A stretch of DNA of 64,000 bases from Danxiaibacter sp048498555. GTDB taxonomy: Bacteria > Bacteroidota > Bacteroidia > Chitinophagales > Chitinophagaceae. The notes below the pieces were generated by a model, which saw only the letters and a list, made by a program, of their open reading frames with translations, made no database searches and was not told the DNA's origin. Both the position numbers and the translations under genes were made by a program. Below are positions 44,698-52,751 of this stretch, one piece after another; position 1 is the stretch's first letter; every line of letters starts with the position of its first letter. The stretch lies in contig JBEHXT010000002.1 in the NCBI GenBank assembly GCA_048498555.1, positions 533,425 through 597,424 of the forward strand. The letters are read 5' to 3'.

Positions 44698-45213
44698 ATG
44701 ACCATTCAACTCACCAAAGGCGATATTACCAAAATGAAGGTTGATTCGATTGTTAACGCAGCGAACAGTTCTTTATTGGGCGGAGGCGGTGTTGATGGTG
44801 CCATCCATCGTGCTGGCGGCCCGAAGATTTTGGAAGAATGTATACTGATCAGGAACAGGCAGGGCGGTTGTAAAACAGGCGAAGCGGTAATTACAACCGG
44901 CGGCAACCTGCCCGCAAAATATGTGATCCACACTGTTGGCCCCGTATGGCATGGCGGAGATAAGCACGAAGACGAATTACTACACAACGCCTATACCAAC
45001 AGCCTTCGCCTTGCGGAAGAAAATAATATTACAAGCATCGCTTTTCCCAACATCAGCACGGGCATTTACGGCTTCCCAAAGCAGCGGGCAGCGGAAATTG
45101 CGGTTAAGGCTGTCAGCGATTTCAAAGCATCTTCATTACAGCAGGTTTTCTTCGTTTGCTTTGATGAGGAGAATTACAACATCTACAAATCACTTGGCGT
45201 AAAAGCGGTTTAA
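44698..45213 (+). CDS. Macrodomain O-acetyl-ADP-ribose deacetylase
   Basis: A 171-residue single macrodomain of the MacroD/YmdB type. Signature blocks are DSIVNAANSSLLGGGGVDGA (ADP-ribose pocket), VIHTVGPVW and FPNISTGIYGFP (catalytic loop). These enzymes hydrolyse O-acetyl-ADP-ribose, a product of sirtuins, and remove mono-ADP-ribose from aspartate or glutamate. The active-site Asn and Gly-rich loop are intact. It stands alone, with no ADP-ribosyltransferase gene adjacent, so a housekeeping role is more likely than a toxin-antitoxin pair. Confidence 0.93.
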   Translation: MTIQLTKGDITKMKVDSIVNAANSSLLGGGGVDGAIHRAGGPKILEECILIRNRQGGCKTGEAVITTGGNLPAKYVIHTVGPVWHGGDKHEDELLHNAYTNSLRLAEENNITSIAFPNISTGIYGFPKQRAAEIAVKAVSDFKASSLQQVFFVCFDEENYNIYKSLGVKAV

Positions 45214-45424
45214 CATGCATTGAGTATGTGCCAAAAACTCACGGGAACGAGCAGTTGCGCCTTTCCATTTTGCCGATTAAAACCTATTTTCGCGCCCGAA
45301 TGAAAAGAACTATTACATCATCACCGGTTACTCCACCTTGATAGCCCTATGCTAACTGTGTGATATACTTACACGCTAATGGCATTCAGCCCGATTCTCA
45401 AAGTGTGTTTTATTTTTCTATTTA

Positions 45425-46975
45425 ATGTTTCATTACATGAAGGCTTATCTTAATTTATTTGACTTTTCGCAAAAGGTTAATTACAAAACAGAAATATTGG
45501 CCGGCTTTACCGTTGCAATGACGATGATTCCCGAATCGCTGTCATTCGCAATATTAGCGGGACTTTCACCTCTAACCGGCCTCTATGCCGCATTTATAAT
45601 GGGCCTGGTCACTGCTGTTTTTGGCGGCCGTCCGGGCATGGTATCTGGCGGAGCAGGCGCAACAGTGGTAGTCTTAATCGCATTGATGCAAAGCCATGGC
45701 GTTGAATACGTTTTTGCCGCAGTAGCGCTTGCCGGGATCATACAGATTTTAATAGGCATTTTTAAATTAGGCAAGTTTATCCGCCTTGTACCACAGCCTG
45801 TAATGTATGGCTTTGTAAATGGGCTGGCTGTGATCATTTTTATGGCGCAGATTGCCCAGTTTAAAGTAGCGGCTGCCAATGGTACTGCATGGATGGCAGG
45901 GCATGCTTTATGGGTTATGCTGGGGCTGGCAGTGCTAACAATATTAATAGTCATCTTCCTGCCCAAATTTACCAAAGCCGTTCCTGCATCGCTTATCGGT
46001 ATTATTGTTGTATCACTGCTCGTATTTGGATTTGGAATCAATACCAAAACAGTAAAAGATATTGCTTCTATCAGTGGCGGTTTTCCTCCTTTTCATATTC
46101 CTTCAGTACCATTCAGCTTCGATACACTCAAAATCATTTTTCCTTACTCCCTTGTAATGGCCGGCGTTGGATTGATTGAAAGCCTCTTAACATTAAACGT
46201 TGTTGATGAAATTACCGGCACCCGTGGCAGAGGCAATAAAGAATGCGTGGCGCAAGGCTCAGCCAATATACTCAACGGTTTCTTCACCGGTATGGGAGGC
46301 TGCGCAATGATCGCCCAATCATTCGTCAATTTATCTGCCGGATCAAGGGCAAGGCTTTCCGGAATTGTGGCCTCATTGACTATTTTACTGATCATTCTTT
46401 TTGGAGCGCCCGTGATTGAACGCGTTCCCATGGCTGCATTGGTGGGCGTAATGGTGATGGTAGCCATCGGCACTTTTGAATGGACAAGCCTTCGTATCAT
46501 CAATAAAATGCCACGGCATGATGTAATTGTAGGAATGCTGGTGGCGATCATAACAATATGGCTCCATAATCTTGCCCTGGCAGTGCTGATCGGTGTAATT
46601 ATTTCTGCGCTGGTATTCGCATGGGAGAGCGCAAAAAGAATCCGTGCTAAAAAATATGTAGACGATCAGGGTATCAAGCACTATGAAATTTACGGGCCGT
46701 TGTTTTTTGGTTCTGCAACTGCATTTCTTGAAAAATTTGATGTACAGAACGATCCTGCAGAAGTTATTATAGATTTTAAAGAGAGTAGAATTGCGGATAT
46801 GAGCGCCATCGAAGCATTAAACAAGTTAACGGAACGCTACCAAAAACAAAACAAGAAACTTCATCTGCGCCACCTTAGTGAAGACTGCCGGTTATTGCTC
46901 AAAAATGCGGAAGATGTAATTGAAGTGAATGTGTTGGAAGATCCGCACTATAAAGTAGCAACAGAACAAATTTAA
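45425..46975 (+). CDS. SulP-family anion transporter with STAS domain
   Basis: A 516-residue membrane protein with about 12-14 membrane segments in the SulP pattern (EILAGFTVAMTMIPESLSFAILAG near the start) and a C-terminal STAS domain at about residues 410-505 (PAEVIIDFKESRIADMSAIEAL). Members carry sulfate, bicarbonate or other anions with Na+ or H+. The relatively short N-terminus and lack of carbonic anhydrase leave the ion open. ATG at 45425 or 45437. It is followed by a hairpin terminator at 46986-47017. Confidence 0.92.
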   Translation: MFHYMKAYLNLFDFSQKVNYKTEILAGFTVAMTMIPESLSFAILAGLSPLTGLYAAFIMGLVTAVFGGRPGMVSGGAGATVVVLIALMQSHGVEYVFAAVALAGIIQILIGIFKLGKFIRLVPQPVMYGFVNGLAVIIFMAQIAQFKVAAANGTAWMAGHALWVMLGLAVLTILIVIFLPKFTKAVPASLIGIIVVSLLVFGFGINTKTVKDIASISGGFPPFHIPSVPFSFDTLKIIFPYSLVMAGVGLIESLLTLNVVDEITGTRGRGNKECVAQGSANILNGFFTGMGGCAMIAQSFVNLSAGSRARLSGIVASLTILLIILFGAPVIERVPMAALVGVMVMVAIGTFEWTSLRIINKMPRHDVIVGMLVAIITIWLHNLALAVLIGVIISALVFAWESAKRIRAKKYVDDQGIKHYEIYGPLFFGSATAFLEKFDVQNDPAEVIIDFKESRIADMSAIEALNKLTERYQKQNKKLHLRHLSEDCRLLLKNAEDVIEVNVLEDPHYKVATEQI

Positions 46976-46985
46976 TTCGTATGGA

Positions 46986-47017
46986 AAAAGCATTGGCAAT
47001 ATAAAGTCAATGCTTTT
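46986..47017 (+). terminator. Terminator after the SulP gene
   Basis: AAAAGCATTG (46986-46995) pairs with CAATGCTTTT (47008-47017) over a 12-base loop, ten bases past the stop codon. Confidence 0.7.
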
Positions 47018-47095
47018 CAATTGTATCATAACCCGTTGGGCAGGTTTTCTTATCCGATTAAAAGACTTATCTTCCTTATCCAAATCAAAACTGTT

Positions 47096-48496
47096 ATGAG
47101 ACGATTGGCTTTGCTTGTAATAACAATGCTTGTTTCTCTTTGTAATCATGCCCAACCCAACACCCATGGCCGGTTAAAAGTTACTCCTGATGGCCATTAC
47201 TTGCAATACAAGGACGGAACGCCATTCTTTTGGCTGGGCGATACAGGCTGGGAACTATTTCACCGGTTAACCCTCGCTGAAATTAAATCATACCTCGACA
47301 ATCGTGCATCCAAAGGATTTACAGTTATACAAGCTGTTGCACTTGCGGAATTTGATGGCGTGCACAAACCAAACAGATACGGCGAATTACCATTGATCAA
47401 TGACGACCCCACTCAACCAAACGATGATTATTTTAAATTAGTTGACAGCACTGTAATGCTTGCGGCGGAACGCAATCTATTCATAGGGCTATTACCAACA
47501 TGGGGAGATAAAGTAACGAAGATGTGGGGCGAAGGCCCTGCCGTTTTTGACAGCATCAATGCCTATACTTATGGCAAATGGATCGGCAACCGCTACAAAA
47601 ACAATACTAACATTATATGGATACTTGGCGGCGACAGGCCAGCGGTTCGTGACTCAAGCGACTGGCGGCCGGTTTGGCGCCAAATGGCCCGTGGAATTAT
47701 TGAAGCCACCAACCATCAATGCCTGATAACTTACCATCCTTCAGGAGGTGATTATTCTAGCTCGCAATACATTCATAAAGAGCCCTGGCTCGACATGAAC
47801 ATGTTTCAATCCGGACACGGCAATGGCCACGACACACATTGCTGGGAGCTGGTTACACGCGACAGAAGCTATTCCCCCACCAAACCCACACTGGATGCGG
47901 AGCCAAATTACGAGGACCACCCGGTGAACCCATGGCCCAAATGGAATGTTGACAATGGCTATTTCCGCGCCTACGATGTTCGCAAACAAAGTTACCGTTC
48001 TGTATTTGCAGGCGCCTGCGGCGTTACCTACGGCCATCATGCTTTATGGCAATTCGTAAATGAAAGGGATGAGATTATCAACTTTGCGGACAGAGGCTGG
48101 CGCAATGCCATGGACAGGCCCGGAGCCTTCCAGGTTGGATTTTTACGCAGGCTGCTTGAATCAAGGCCGATGCTTAACCGTATCCCGGATTCGAGCATTA
48201 TCATTGGCGAAAAAGGCTTAAAAGGCGAACACATGGAAGCATTCCGCGGTGGAGATAACAGTTACGCAATGATTTATCTGCCGGTAGGCAAGCGCTTTTC
48301 CATCAATACTTCATTTATGACAGCCAAAGAAGTCGCGGCCTGGTGGTTTAATCCCAAAGATGGCAGTACACAAAAAATTAATACATTAAAGCGCACCAAC
48401 ACAATTTCCTTTACCACACCGGCACAAGGCGTTGAAAATGACTGGGTATTGATTATCGACGATGCCGCAAAAAAATATAAAGAACCCGGAAGGTAA
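47096..48496 (+). CDS. Secreted DUF4038-type glycoside hydrolase, GH140-like (apiosidase family)
   Basis: A 466-residue exported protein with a signal peptide ending LVSLCNHAQ. The barrel opens DGTPFFWLGDTGWELFHRLT, continues with GFTVIQAVALAEFDG and NIIWILGGDRPA, and contains DAEPNYEDHP: this is the DUF4038 (putative collagenase/apiosidase) core. A C-terminal beta domain (AWWFNPKDGSTQ) follows. GH140 enzymes release apiose from rhamnogalacturonan II side chains. Catalytic acids probably include the Asp of GGDRP and the Glu of DAEPNYE. No SusC/SusD pair is adjacent, so a full polysaccharide locus is not present here. Substrate is inferred from family only. Confidence 0.85.
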   Translation: MRRLALLVITMLVSLCNHAQPNTHGRLKVTPDGHYLQYKDGTPFFWLGDTGWELFHRLTLAEIKSYLDNRASKGFTVIQAVALAEFDGVHKPNRYGELPLINDDPTQPNDDYFKLVDSTVMLAAERNLFIGLLPTWGDKVTKMWGEGPAVFDSINAYTYGKWIGNRYKNNTNIIWILGGDRPAVRDSSDWRPVWRQMARGIIEATNHQCLITYHPSGGDYSSSQYIHKEPWLDMNMFQSGHGNGHDTHCWELVTRDRSYSPTKPTLDAEPNYEDHPVNPWPKWNVDNGYFRAYDVRKQSYRSVFAGACGVTYGHHALWQFVNERDEIINFADRGWRNAMDRPGAFQVGFLRRLLESRPMLNRIPDSSIIIGEKGLKGEHMEAFRGGDNSYAMIYLPVGKRFSINTSFMTAKEVAAWWFNPKDGSTQKINTLKRTNTISFTTPAQGVENDWVLIIDDAAKKYKEPGR

Positions 48497-48521
48497 GCCT
48501 CCAACTATTTTTGTTTACACC

Positions 48522-48529
48522 TATCTTTG
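48522..48529 (+). promoter_or_regulatory. -7 box of the aspS promoter
   Basis: TATCTTTG fits TAnnTTTG and lies about 136 bases before the chosen aspS start. A TATTTTTG at 48506-48513 is an alternative. The -33 box is not obvious. Confidence 0.45.
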
Positions 48530-48664
48530 CCGCCCGTCGAATTAGCTTCTCAGGCTCCGGCACTCCGTAAAAGACCGGCGCTCTATAGTATTCTTCGACT
48601 TCTTCAGTTTACGGTAATGAAGAAATTTAATTGGGCAAAATGTATCACTAAAAACATTAATAGA

Positions 48665-50506
48665 ATGTACCGGTCGAATACTTGCGGCGAGTTAAGAATA
48701 AGCGACGTAAACAAAGAAGTGACCCTGGCAGGATGGGTTCAGACAGTTAGAAAATTTGGCGCTATAACATTTGTGGATCTTCGTGACCGCTATGGTATAA
48801 CGCAATTGCTTTTTAGTGAAGAACTCAATCCGCAGCTTGACGAAAACCCGCTTGGCCGCGAATTCGTGTTGCAGGTGAAAGGTACAGTTGCTGAACGTAG
48901 CAATAAGAACAAGAATATTCCTACCGGCGATATTGAGCTAAATGTAACCGGCTTTACCATTTTAAATAAATCTGCAGTTCCTCCGTTTACCATTACTGAC
49001 GAAACAGATGGCGGCGATGACCTGAGAATGAAATACCGCTACCTCGATCTTCGTCGTAATGCCGTAAAAAGAAACATGGAACTGCGCTATGCTGTAAACC
49101 GCTCTACCAGGAACTACCTGCACGAGAATGGCTTTATGGATATTGAAACGCCCTTCCTGATTAAATCTACACCGGAAGGTGCAAGGGACTTTGTTGTTCC
49201 AAGCCGCATGAATGGCGGACAGTTTTATGCACTACCGCAGTCCCCTCAAACATTTAAACAATTACTGATGGTAAGTGGCTACGACCGCTATTACCAGATT
49301 GTAAAATGCTTTAGAGATGAAGACCTTCGTGCAGACAGGCAGCCTGAGTTTACACAGATAGACTGTGAAATGAGCTTTGTTGAGCAGGAAGATATCCTCA
49401 ACATGTTTGAAGGATTGGTAAAGCAGATCTTTAAGGATGTAAAGGATATTGATTATACAGATGTTGTAGAGCGCATGACATGGGAAGATGCAATGTGGAA
49501 CTATGGTAATGACAAGCCCGATATCCGGTATGGAATGAAGATCGCGAACCTTAAAAAGCCGTCTTCAGTTTATACCAATAAACAGGATTTGGCAAGCCTT
49601 ATTAACGGCGCAGATTTCAAGGTATTCGACGAAGCGGAAACTGTTCTGGCAATTGCTGTTCCGGGTTGTAGCGAATACACACGTAAACAAACCGATGAGC
49701 TGACCGAATGGGTGAAACGCCCGCAGATTGGCATGAAAGGTTTGGTATTCATCAAATGCAACGCTGACGGCACTTATAAAAGCAGTGTAGATAAATTTTA
49801 CAGCGAAGAAAGATTAAAGGCAATCGCCGATGTAGCCAACGCACAAAAAGGCGACCTGGTATTGATTTTAGCTGGCGCTGAAGAGCGTACAAGAAAAGCC
49901 ACAAGTGAACTTCGCCTCGAAATGGGTGAAAGACTTGGCCTTAGAAAGAAAGATGAATTTAAATTGCTTTGGGTGCTTGATTTCCCATTGTTTGAATATG
50001 CAGAAGATGAAAACCGTTGGGTTGCTCGTCACCATCCGTTTACATCACCCAAGCCTTCTGATATTGGCATAATGATCAACAATGATCCTGTGATCACCAA
50101 TGCAGCAAAATACCTGGAGCATCCTTATGCCAGCATTAAAGCGAATGCGTACGACATGGTACTGAATGGTAATGAAATCGGCGGTGGATCAATCCGTATC
50201 TATCAAAGAGAGCTGCAGGAAAAAATGTTCTCTGCACTGGGCATGAGCGACGAAGAAGCACTACACAAATTCGGCTTCCTGTTGGGCGCATTTGAATATG
50301 GCGCTCCTCCGCATGGTGGCCTTGCATTTGGTTTCGACAGGCTTTGTGCTATTCTTGGTGGCAGCGAAAGTATTCGTGACTTTATCGCCTTTCCTAAAAA
50401 CAACAGCGGACGTGATGTGATGCTTGATGCACCAAGCTCAATTGATGACAAACAATTGGATGAGTTGCAGATAAAACTGGATGTGAAAGCGCCAAGCCAA
50501 AAGTAA
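48665..50506 (+). CDS. aspS: Aspartyl-tRNA synthetase
   Basis: A 613-residue class II synthetase that charges tRNA-Asp. N-terminal OB-fold anticodon-binding domain (ELRISDVNKEVTLAGWVQTV), then motif 2 (CFRDEDLRADRQPEFTQIDCE), a bacterial-type GAD insertion at about residues 310-420, and motif 3 near the end (GGLAFGFDRLCAILGG). Bacterial length and the GAD domain mark it as the bacterial type. The start at 48665 (MYRSNTCGELRISDV) matches family N-termini; an in-frame start at 48527 adds 46 residues without family resemblance and overlaps the promoter box. Confidence 0.96.
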   Translation: MYRSNTCGELRISDVNKEVTLAGWVQTVRKFGAITFVDLRDRYGITQLLFSEELNPQLDENPLGREFVLQVKGTVAERSNKNKNIPTGDIELNVTGFTILNKSAVPPFTITDETDGGDDLRMKYRYLDLRRNAVKRNMELRYAVNRSTRNYLHENGFMDIETPFLIKSTPEGARDFVVPSRMNGGQFYALPQSPQTFKQLLMVSGYDRYYQIVKCFRDEDLRADRQPEFTQIDCEMSFVEQEDILNMFEGLVKQIFKDVKDIDYTDVVERMTWEDAMWNYGNDKPDIRYGMKIANLKKPSSVYTNKQDLASLINGADFKVFDEAETVLAIAVPGCSEYTRKQTDELTEWVKRPQIGMKGLVFIKCNADGTYKSSVDKFYSEERLKAIADVANAQKGDLVLILAGAEERTRKATSELRLEMGERLGLRKKDEFKLLWVLDFPLFEYAEDENRWVARHHPFTSPKPSDIGIMINNDPVITNAAKYLEHPYASIKANAYDMVLNGNEIGGGSIRIYQRELQEKMFSALGMSDEEALHKFGFLLGAFEYGAPPHGGLAFGFDRLCAILGGSESIRDFIAFPKNNSGRDVMLDAPSSIDDKQLDELQIKLDVKAPSQK

Positions 50507-50553
50507 AAATTAAAAAGTCAACACCTTGTAACGAGGGCATGACCTTAAATAAC

Positions 50554-50589
50554 AAAAAAAGGAACGATTCTACATCGTTCCTTTTTTTT
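50554..50589 (+). terminator. Terminator of aspS
   Basis: AAAAAAAGGAACGAT pairs with ATCGTTCCTTTTTTT over a five-base loop and ends in a T run: a strong intrinsic terminator 50 bases past the stop codon. Confidence 0.92.
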
Positions 50590-50624
50590 GTGTTTTTGCC
50601 GTGTCACAATTTCGAACTTCTTCA

Positions 50625-50678
50625 CGCTCTGCGAAGCATCCACGCTTCGTAGCCTTACTCTATCGCCTTTGGCGATCC
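50625..50678. repeat. Hairpin repeat element, left flank of the arsenic cluster
   Basis: Contains gctctgcgaagcatccacgc, ttcgtagc and tctatcgcctttggcgatcc: two hairpins (TGCGAAGC...GCTTCGTA and ATCGCC...GGCGAT). A closely related element lies at 52517-52572. Confidence 0.7.
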
Positions 50679-50741
50679 AACAAAAACAAATTTTAAGCTA
50701 TAGCTTCATTCACTCTTTTTCATTTTTCCAATTTAAATATT

Positions 50742-50759
50742 AATCGTAATATTACGATT
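50742..50759. promoter_or_regulatory. ArsR operator overlapping the arsR start region
   Basis: A perfect 18-base palindrome, AATCGTAATATTACGATT, ends seven bases before the arsR ATG. A near-copy (ATCGCAATATTACGAT) precedes arsM. This is the expected layout for autorepression by an ArsR-family protein. Confidence 0.8.
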
Positions 50760-50765
50760 GAATAT

Positions 50766-51095
50766 ATGGGAGCAACAAAATCAGATGAGTTTAGTGTAAA
50801 AGAAAACAGGCTGGCTAAATATGCCAAAGCGTTGGCCCATCCTGCGCGGGTTGCCATTTTGAAATTGTTGGCAGCAAAGTCTACCTGCCAATGCGGGGAT
50901 ATAGTGGAGGAGCTGCCACTTTCCCAAAGCACGGTTTCGCAGCACTTAAAGGAGTTAAAAGCAGCGGGATTGATCAAAGGTGAAATTGAAGGCGCAAAAG
51001 TTTGCTATTGTATTGATGAAAAAGAATGGAAGCTGGCCCAGGCATGGCTTAATCAATTGTTTGACAGCTACAAAGGTGGCAGCAATTGCTGCTAA
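50766..51095 (+). CDS. arsR: ArsR/SmtB-family arsenic-responsive repressor
   Basis: A 109-residue winged-helix repressor with HTH at about residues 45-70 (LPLSQSTVSQHLKEL). The As(III)-sensing cysteines are in STCQCGD at residues of about 38-44, the alpha-3 site of classical ArsR; two further Cys pairs occur in VCYC and the C-terminal NCC. On binding As(III) the protein should leave its operators at 50742-50759 and 51115-51130 and release arsR-arsM-arsC. The start at 50766 follows the first operator directly. Confidence 0.93.
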   Translation: MGATKSDEFSVKENRLAKYAKALAHPARVAILKLLAAKSTCQCGDIVEELPLSQSTVSQHLKELKAAGLIKGEIEGAKVCYCIDEKEWKLAQAWLNQLFDSYKGGSNCC

Positions 51096-51114
51096 CTTTT
51101 TTTTGGACATAACC

Positions 51115-51130
51115 ATCGCAATATTACGAT
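51115..51130. promoter_or_regulatory. Second ArsR-type operator, ahead of arsM
   Basis: ATCGCAATATTACGAT, a palindrome with one mismatched pair, matches the core of the operator before arsR and lies 21 bases ahead of arsM. It suggests a second ArsR-controlled promoter inside the cluster. Confidence 0.75.
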
Positions 51131-51150
51131 AACAATAAAATCTATATACA

Positions 51151-51999
51151 ATGGAAACGCAGGAACAAATAAAAGAACTCGTGAAGCAGAAGTACAATGA
51201 AATTGCTTTACAGGACAAAGCGCTCAACCAAAGCTCATGTTGCGGCGCTGGCGGTTGCTCAACAGAAGTGTATAACATTATGTCTGATGATTACACGGCG
51301 TTGGAAGGCTATAACCCTGATGCGGATTTAGGGCTGGGCTGCGGCTTGCCAACACAATTCGCCAAAATCAAAAAAGGAGATGTTGTAATTGACCTGGGAA
51401 GTGGTGCCGGCAATGATGCATTTGTAGCAAGGCACGAGGCCGGTGAAACCGGAAAAGTAATTGGCATTGACTTTACCCCGGCAATGATTGAAAGGGCCAG
51501 GCAAAATGCTGAAGCAAGAGGATTCAACAATGTGGAATTCAGGCAGGGAGATATTGAGAAAATGCCCGTAACTGCCAACACCGCAAATGTAATTGTCAGC
51601 AATTGCGTGCTTAATCTTGTTCCGAATAAAGATGGCGTGCTCAGGGATATTTACCGGGTATTAAAACCTGGCGGCCATTTTTCTATTTCAGACATTGTAT
51701 TGGAAGGAGAGCTACCAAAAGAAATTAAACAAGCCGCTGAAATGTATGCAGGTTGCGTGGCTGGCGCCATTCAAAAACAAGTCTACCTGGAACTAATCGA
51801 AGCAAACGGTTTCCAAAATATTACAGTGCAAAAGGATAAAACAATTGTTATTCCTGATGATATTCTACAACAATACTTATCACAGGAACAACTAATTGCG
51901 TTCAGGCAATCCGGTACAGGAATCAGTAGTATTACCGTGTATGCCGAAAAACCTGTTGAAGAAAAGCAGGCTTGTTGTGGTGTGGATTGCTGCAAATAA
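51151..51999 (+). CDS. arsM: Arsenite S-adenosylmethionine methyltransferase
   Basis: A 282-residue enzyme that methylates As(III) stepwise to volatile or less retained methylarsenicals. The SAM-binding motif is VIDLGSGAGNDA at about residues 79-90. The three arsenic-binding cysteines of ArsM are seen as Cys64 (GLGCGLP), Cys152 (SNCVLN) and Cys202 (YAGCVAG). Extra cysteines occur near the N-terminus (SSCCGAGGC) and at the very end (QACCGVDCCK), a common feature of bacterial ArsM. It lies between arsR and arsC on the same strand, preceded by its own operator-like palindrome. Confidence 0.95.
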   Translation: METQEQIKELVKQKYNEIALQDKALNQSSCCGAGGCSTEVYNIMSDDYTALEGYNPDADLGLGCGLPTQFAKIKKGDVVIDLGSGAGNDAFVARHEAGETGKVIGIDFTPAMIERARQNAEARGFNNVEFRQGDIEKMPVTANTANVIVSNCVLNLVPNKDGVLRDIYRVLKPGGHFSISDIVLEGELPKEIKQAAEMYAGCVAGAIQKQVYLELIEANGFQNITVQKDKTIVIPDDILQQYLSQEQLIAFRQSGTGISSITVYAEKPVEEKQACCGVDCCK

Positions 52000-52086
52000 T
52001 GCAGGTATCAATCGCCAGCAAAATCTACCGCCGCCCGGCATTAGTTAAAACTCAGATCGCAATGCAGAACGTTCTAAACAATCATA

Positions 52087-52500
52087 ATGAAAAAAATATT
52101 AGTCCTCTGTACAGGAAATAGTTGCAGAAGCCAGATAGCCGAGGGGTACCTGAAACATTTTGCGGGAGACAAAGCGCAAGTGTATAGCGCCGGTGTGGAA
52201 ACTCATGGAGTAAATCCGAGAGCCATAGAAACAATGAAGGAAGATGGAATAGATATTTCAAACCACACTTCTAACAATATCGATGAATACAGAGACATTG
52301 ATTTTGATTATGTAATAACAGTTTGCGATAATGCGAAAGAAAGGTGCCCGTATTTTCCATCAAATGCAAAAAAGTTTCACTACAACTTTCCTGATCCGGC
52401 AAAAGCCGTGGGGACTGAAGAACAAATAAGGCAACAATTCCGCGATGTTAGAAATATGATTAAGCAATACAGCGAGGAGTTTGTTGAGGTAAATCTTTAA
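52087..52500 (+). CDS. arsC: Arsenate reductase, low-molecular-weight phosphatase type
   Basis: A 137-residue cytosolic enzyme reducing arsenate to arsenite. The P-loop CTGNSCR carries catalytic Cys8 and Arg14, and the redox cysteines are Cys80 and Cys87 (VCDNAKERCPYFP), the arrangement of thioredoxin-coupled ArsC. SAGVETHGVNPRAIETMKED is the family block. Last gene of the cluster: arsenate is reduced here to the substrate that ArsM methylates. No arsenite efflux pump is in the cluster. Confidence 0.95.
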   Translation: MKKILVLCTGNSCRSQIAEGYLKHFAGDKAQVYSAGVETHGVNPRAIETMKEDGIDISNHTSNNIDEYRDIDFDYVITVCDNAKERCPYFPSNAKKFHYNFPDPAKAVGTEEQIRQQFRDVRNMIKQYSEEFVEVNL

Positions 52501-52516
52501 ACACCATTTGGCCTTT

Positions 52517-52572
52517 GCGCTCTGCGAAGCCTGGACGCTTCGCAGAGTATTTCTCTATCGCCTCTGGCGATC
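52517..52572. repeat. Hairpin repeat element, right flank of the arsenic cluster
   Basis: Contains gctctgcgaagcctggacgc, ttcgcagagt and tctatcgcctctggcgatc. It has the same two-hairpin structure as 50625-50678 and the same orientation. An in-frame extension of the sulfatase gene would read through it, which argues for a later start of that gene. Confidence 0.7.
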
Positions 52573-52751
52573 TTCCGAAACAAGCTCCTAAGCTTCGCTT
52601 TCAACGCTCCATGAAGCTTAGAAACTTTGCATTCCATACACTCCCGCTTTTAAGAATCAAAGCCGATTGTCAAAACAATCCTGCACTTACAATAATCTTC
52701 GGAAATTTACAGACGCAAACAATTGAATCATTGATATGTTATTGCTATAAC

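Noticed and set aside
44698..45213. Macrodomain as part of a toxin-antitoxin pair
   Set aside because: No ADP-ribosyltransferase gene adjoins it; the neighbours are an unrelated membrane protein and a SulP transporter.
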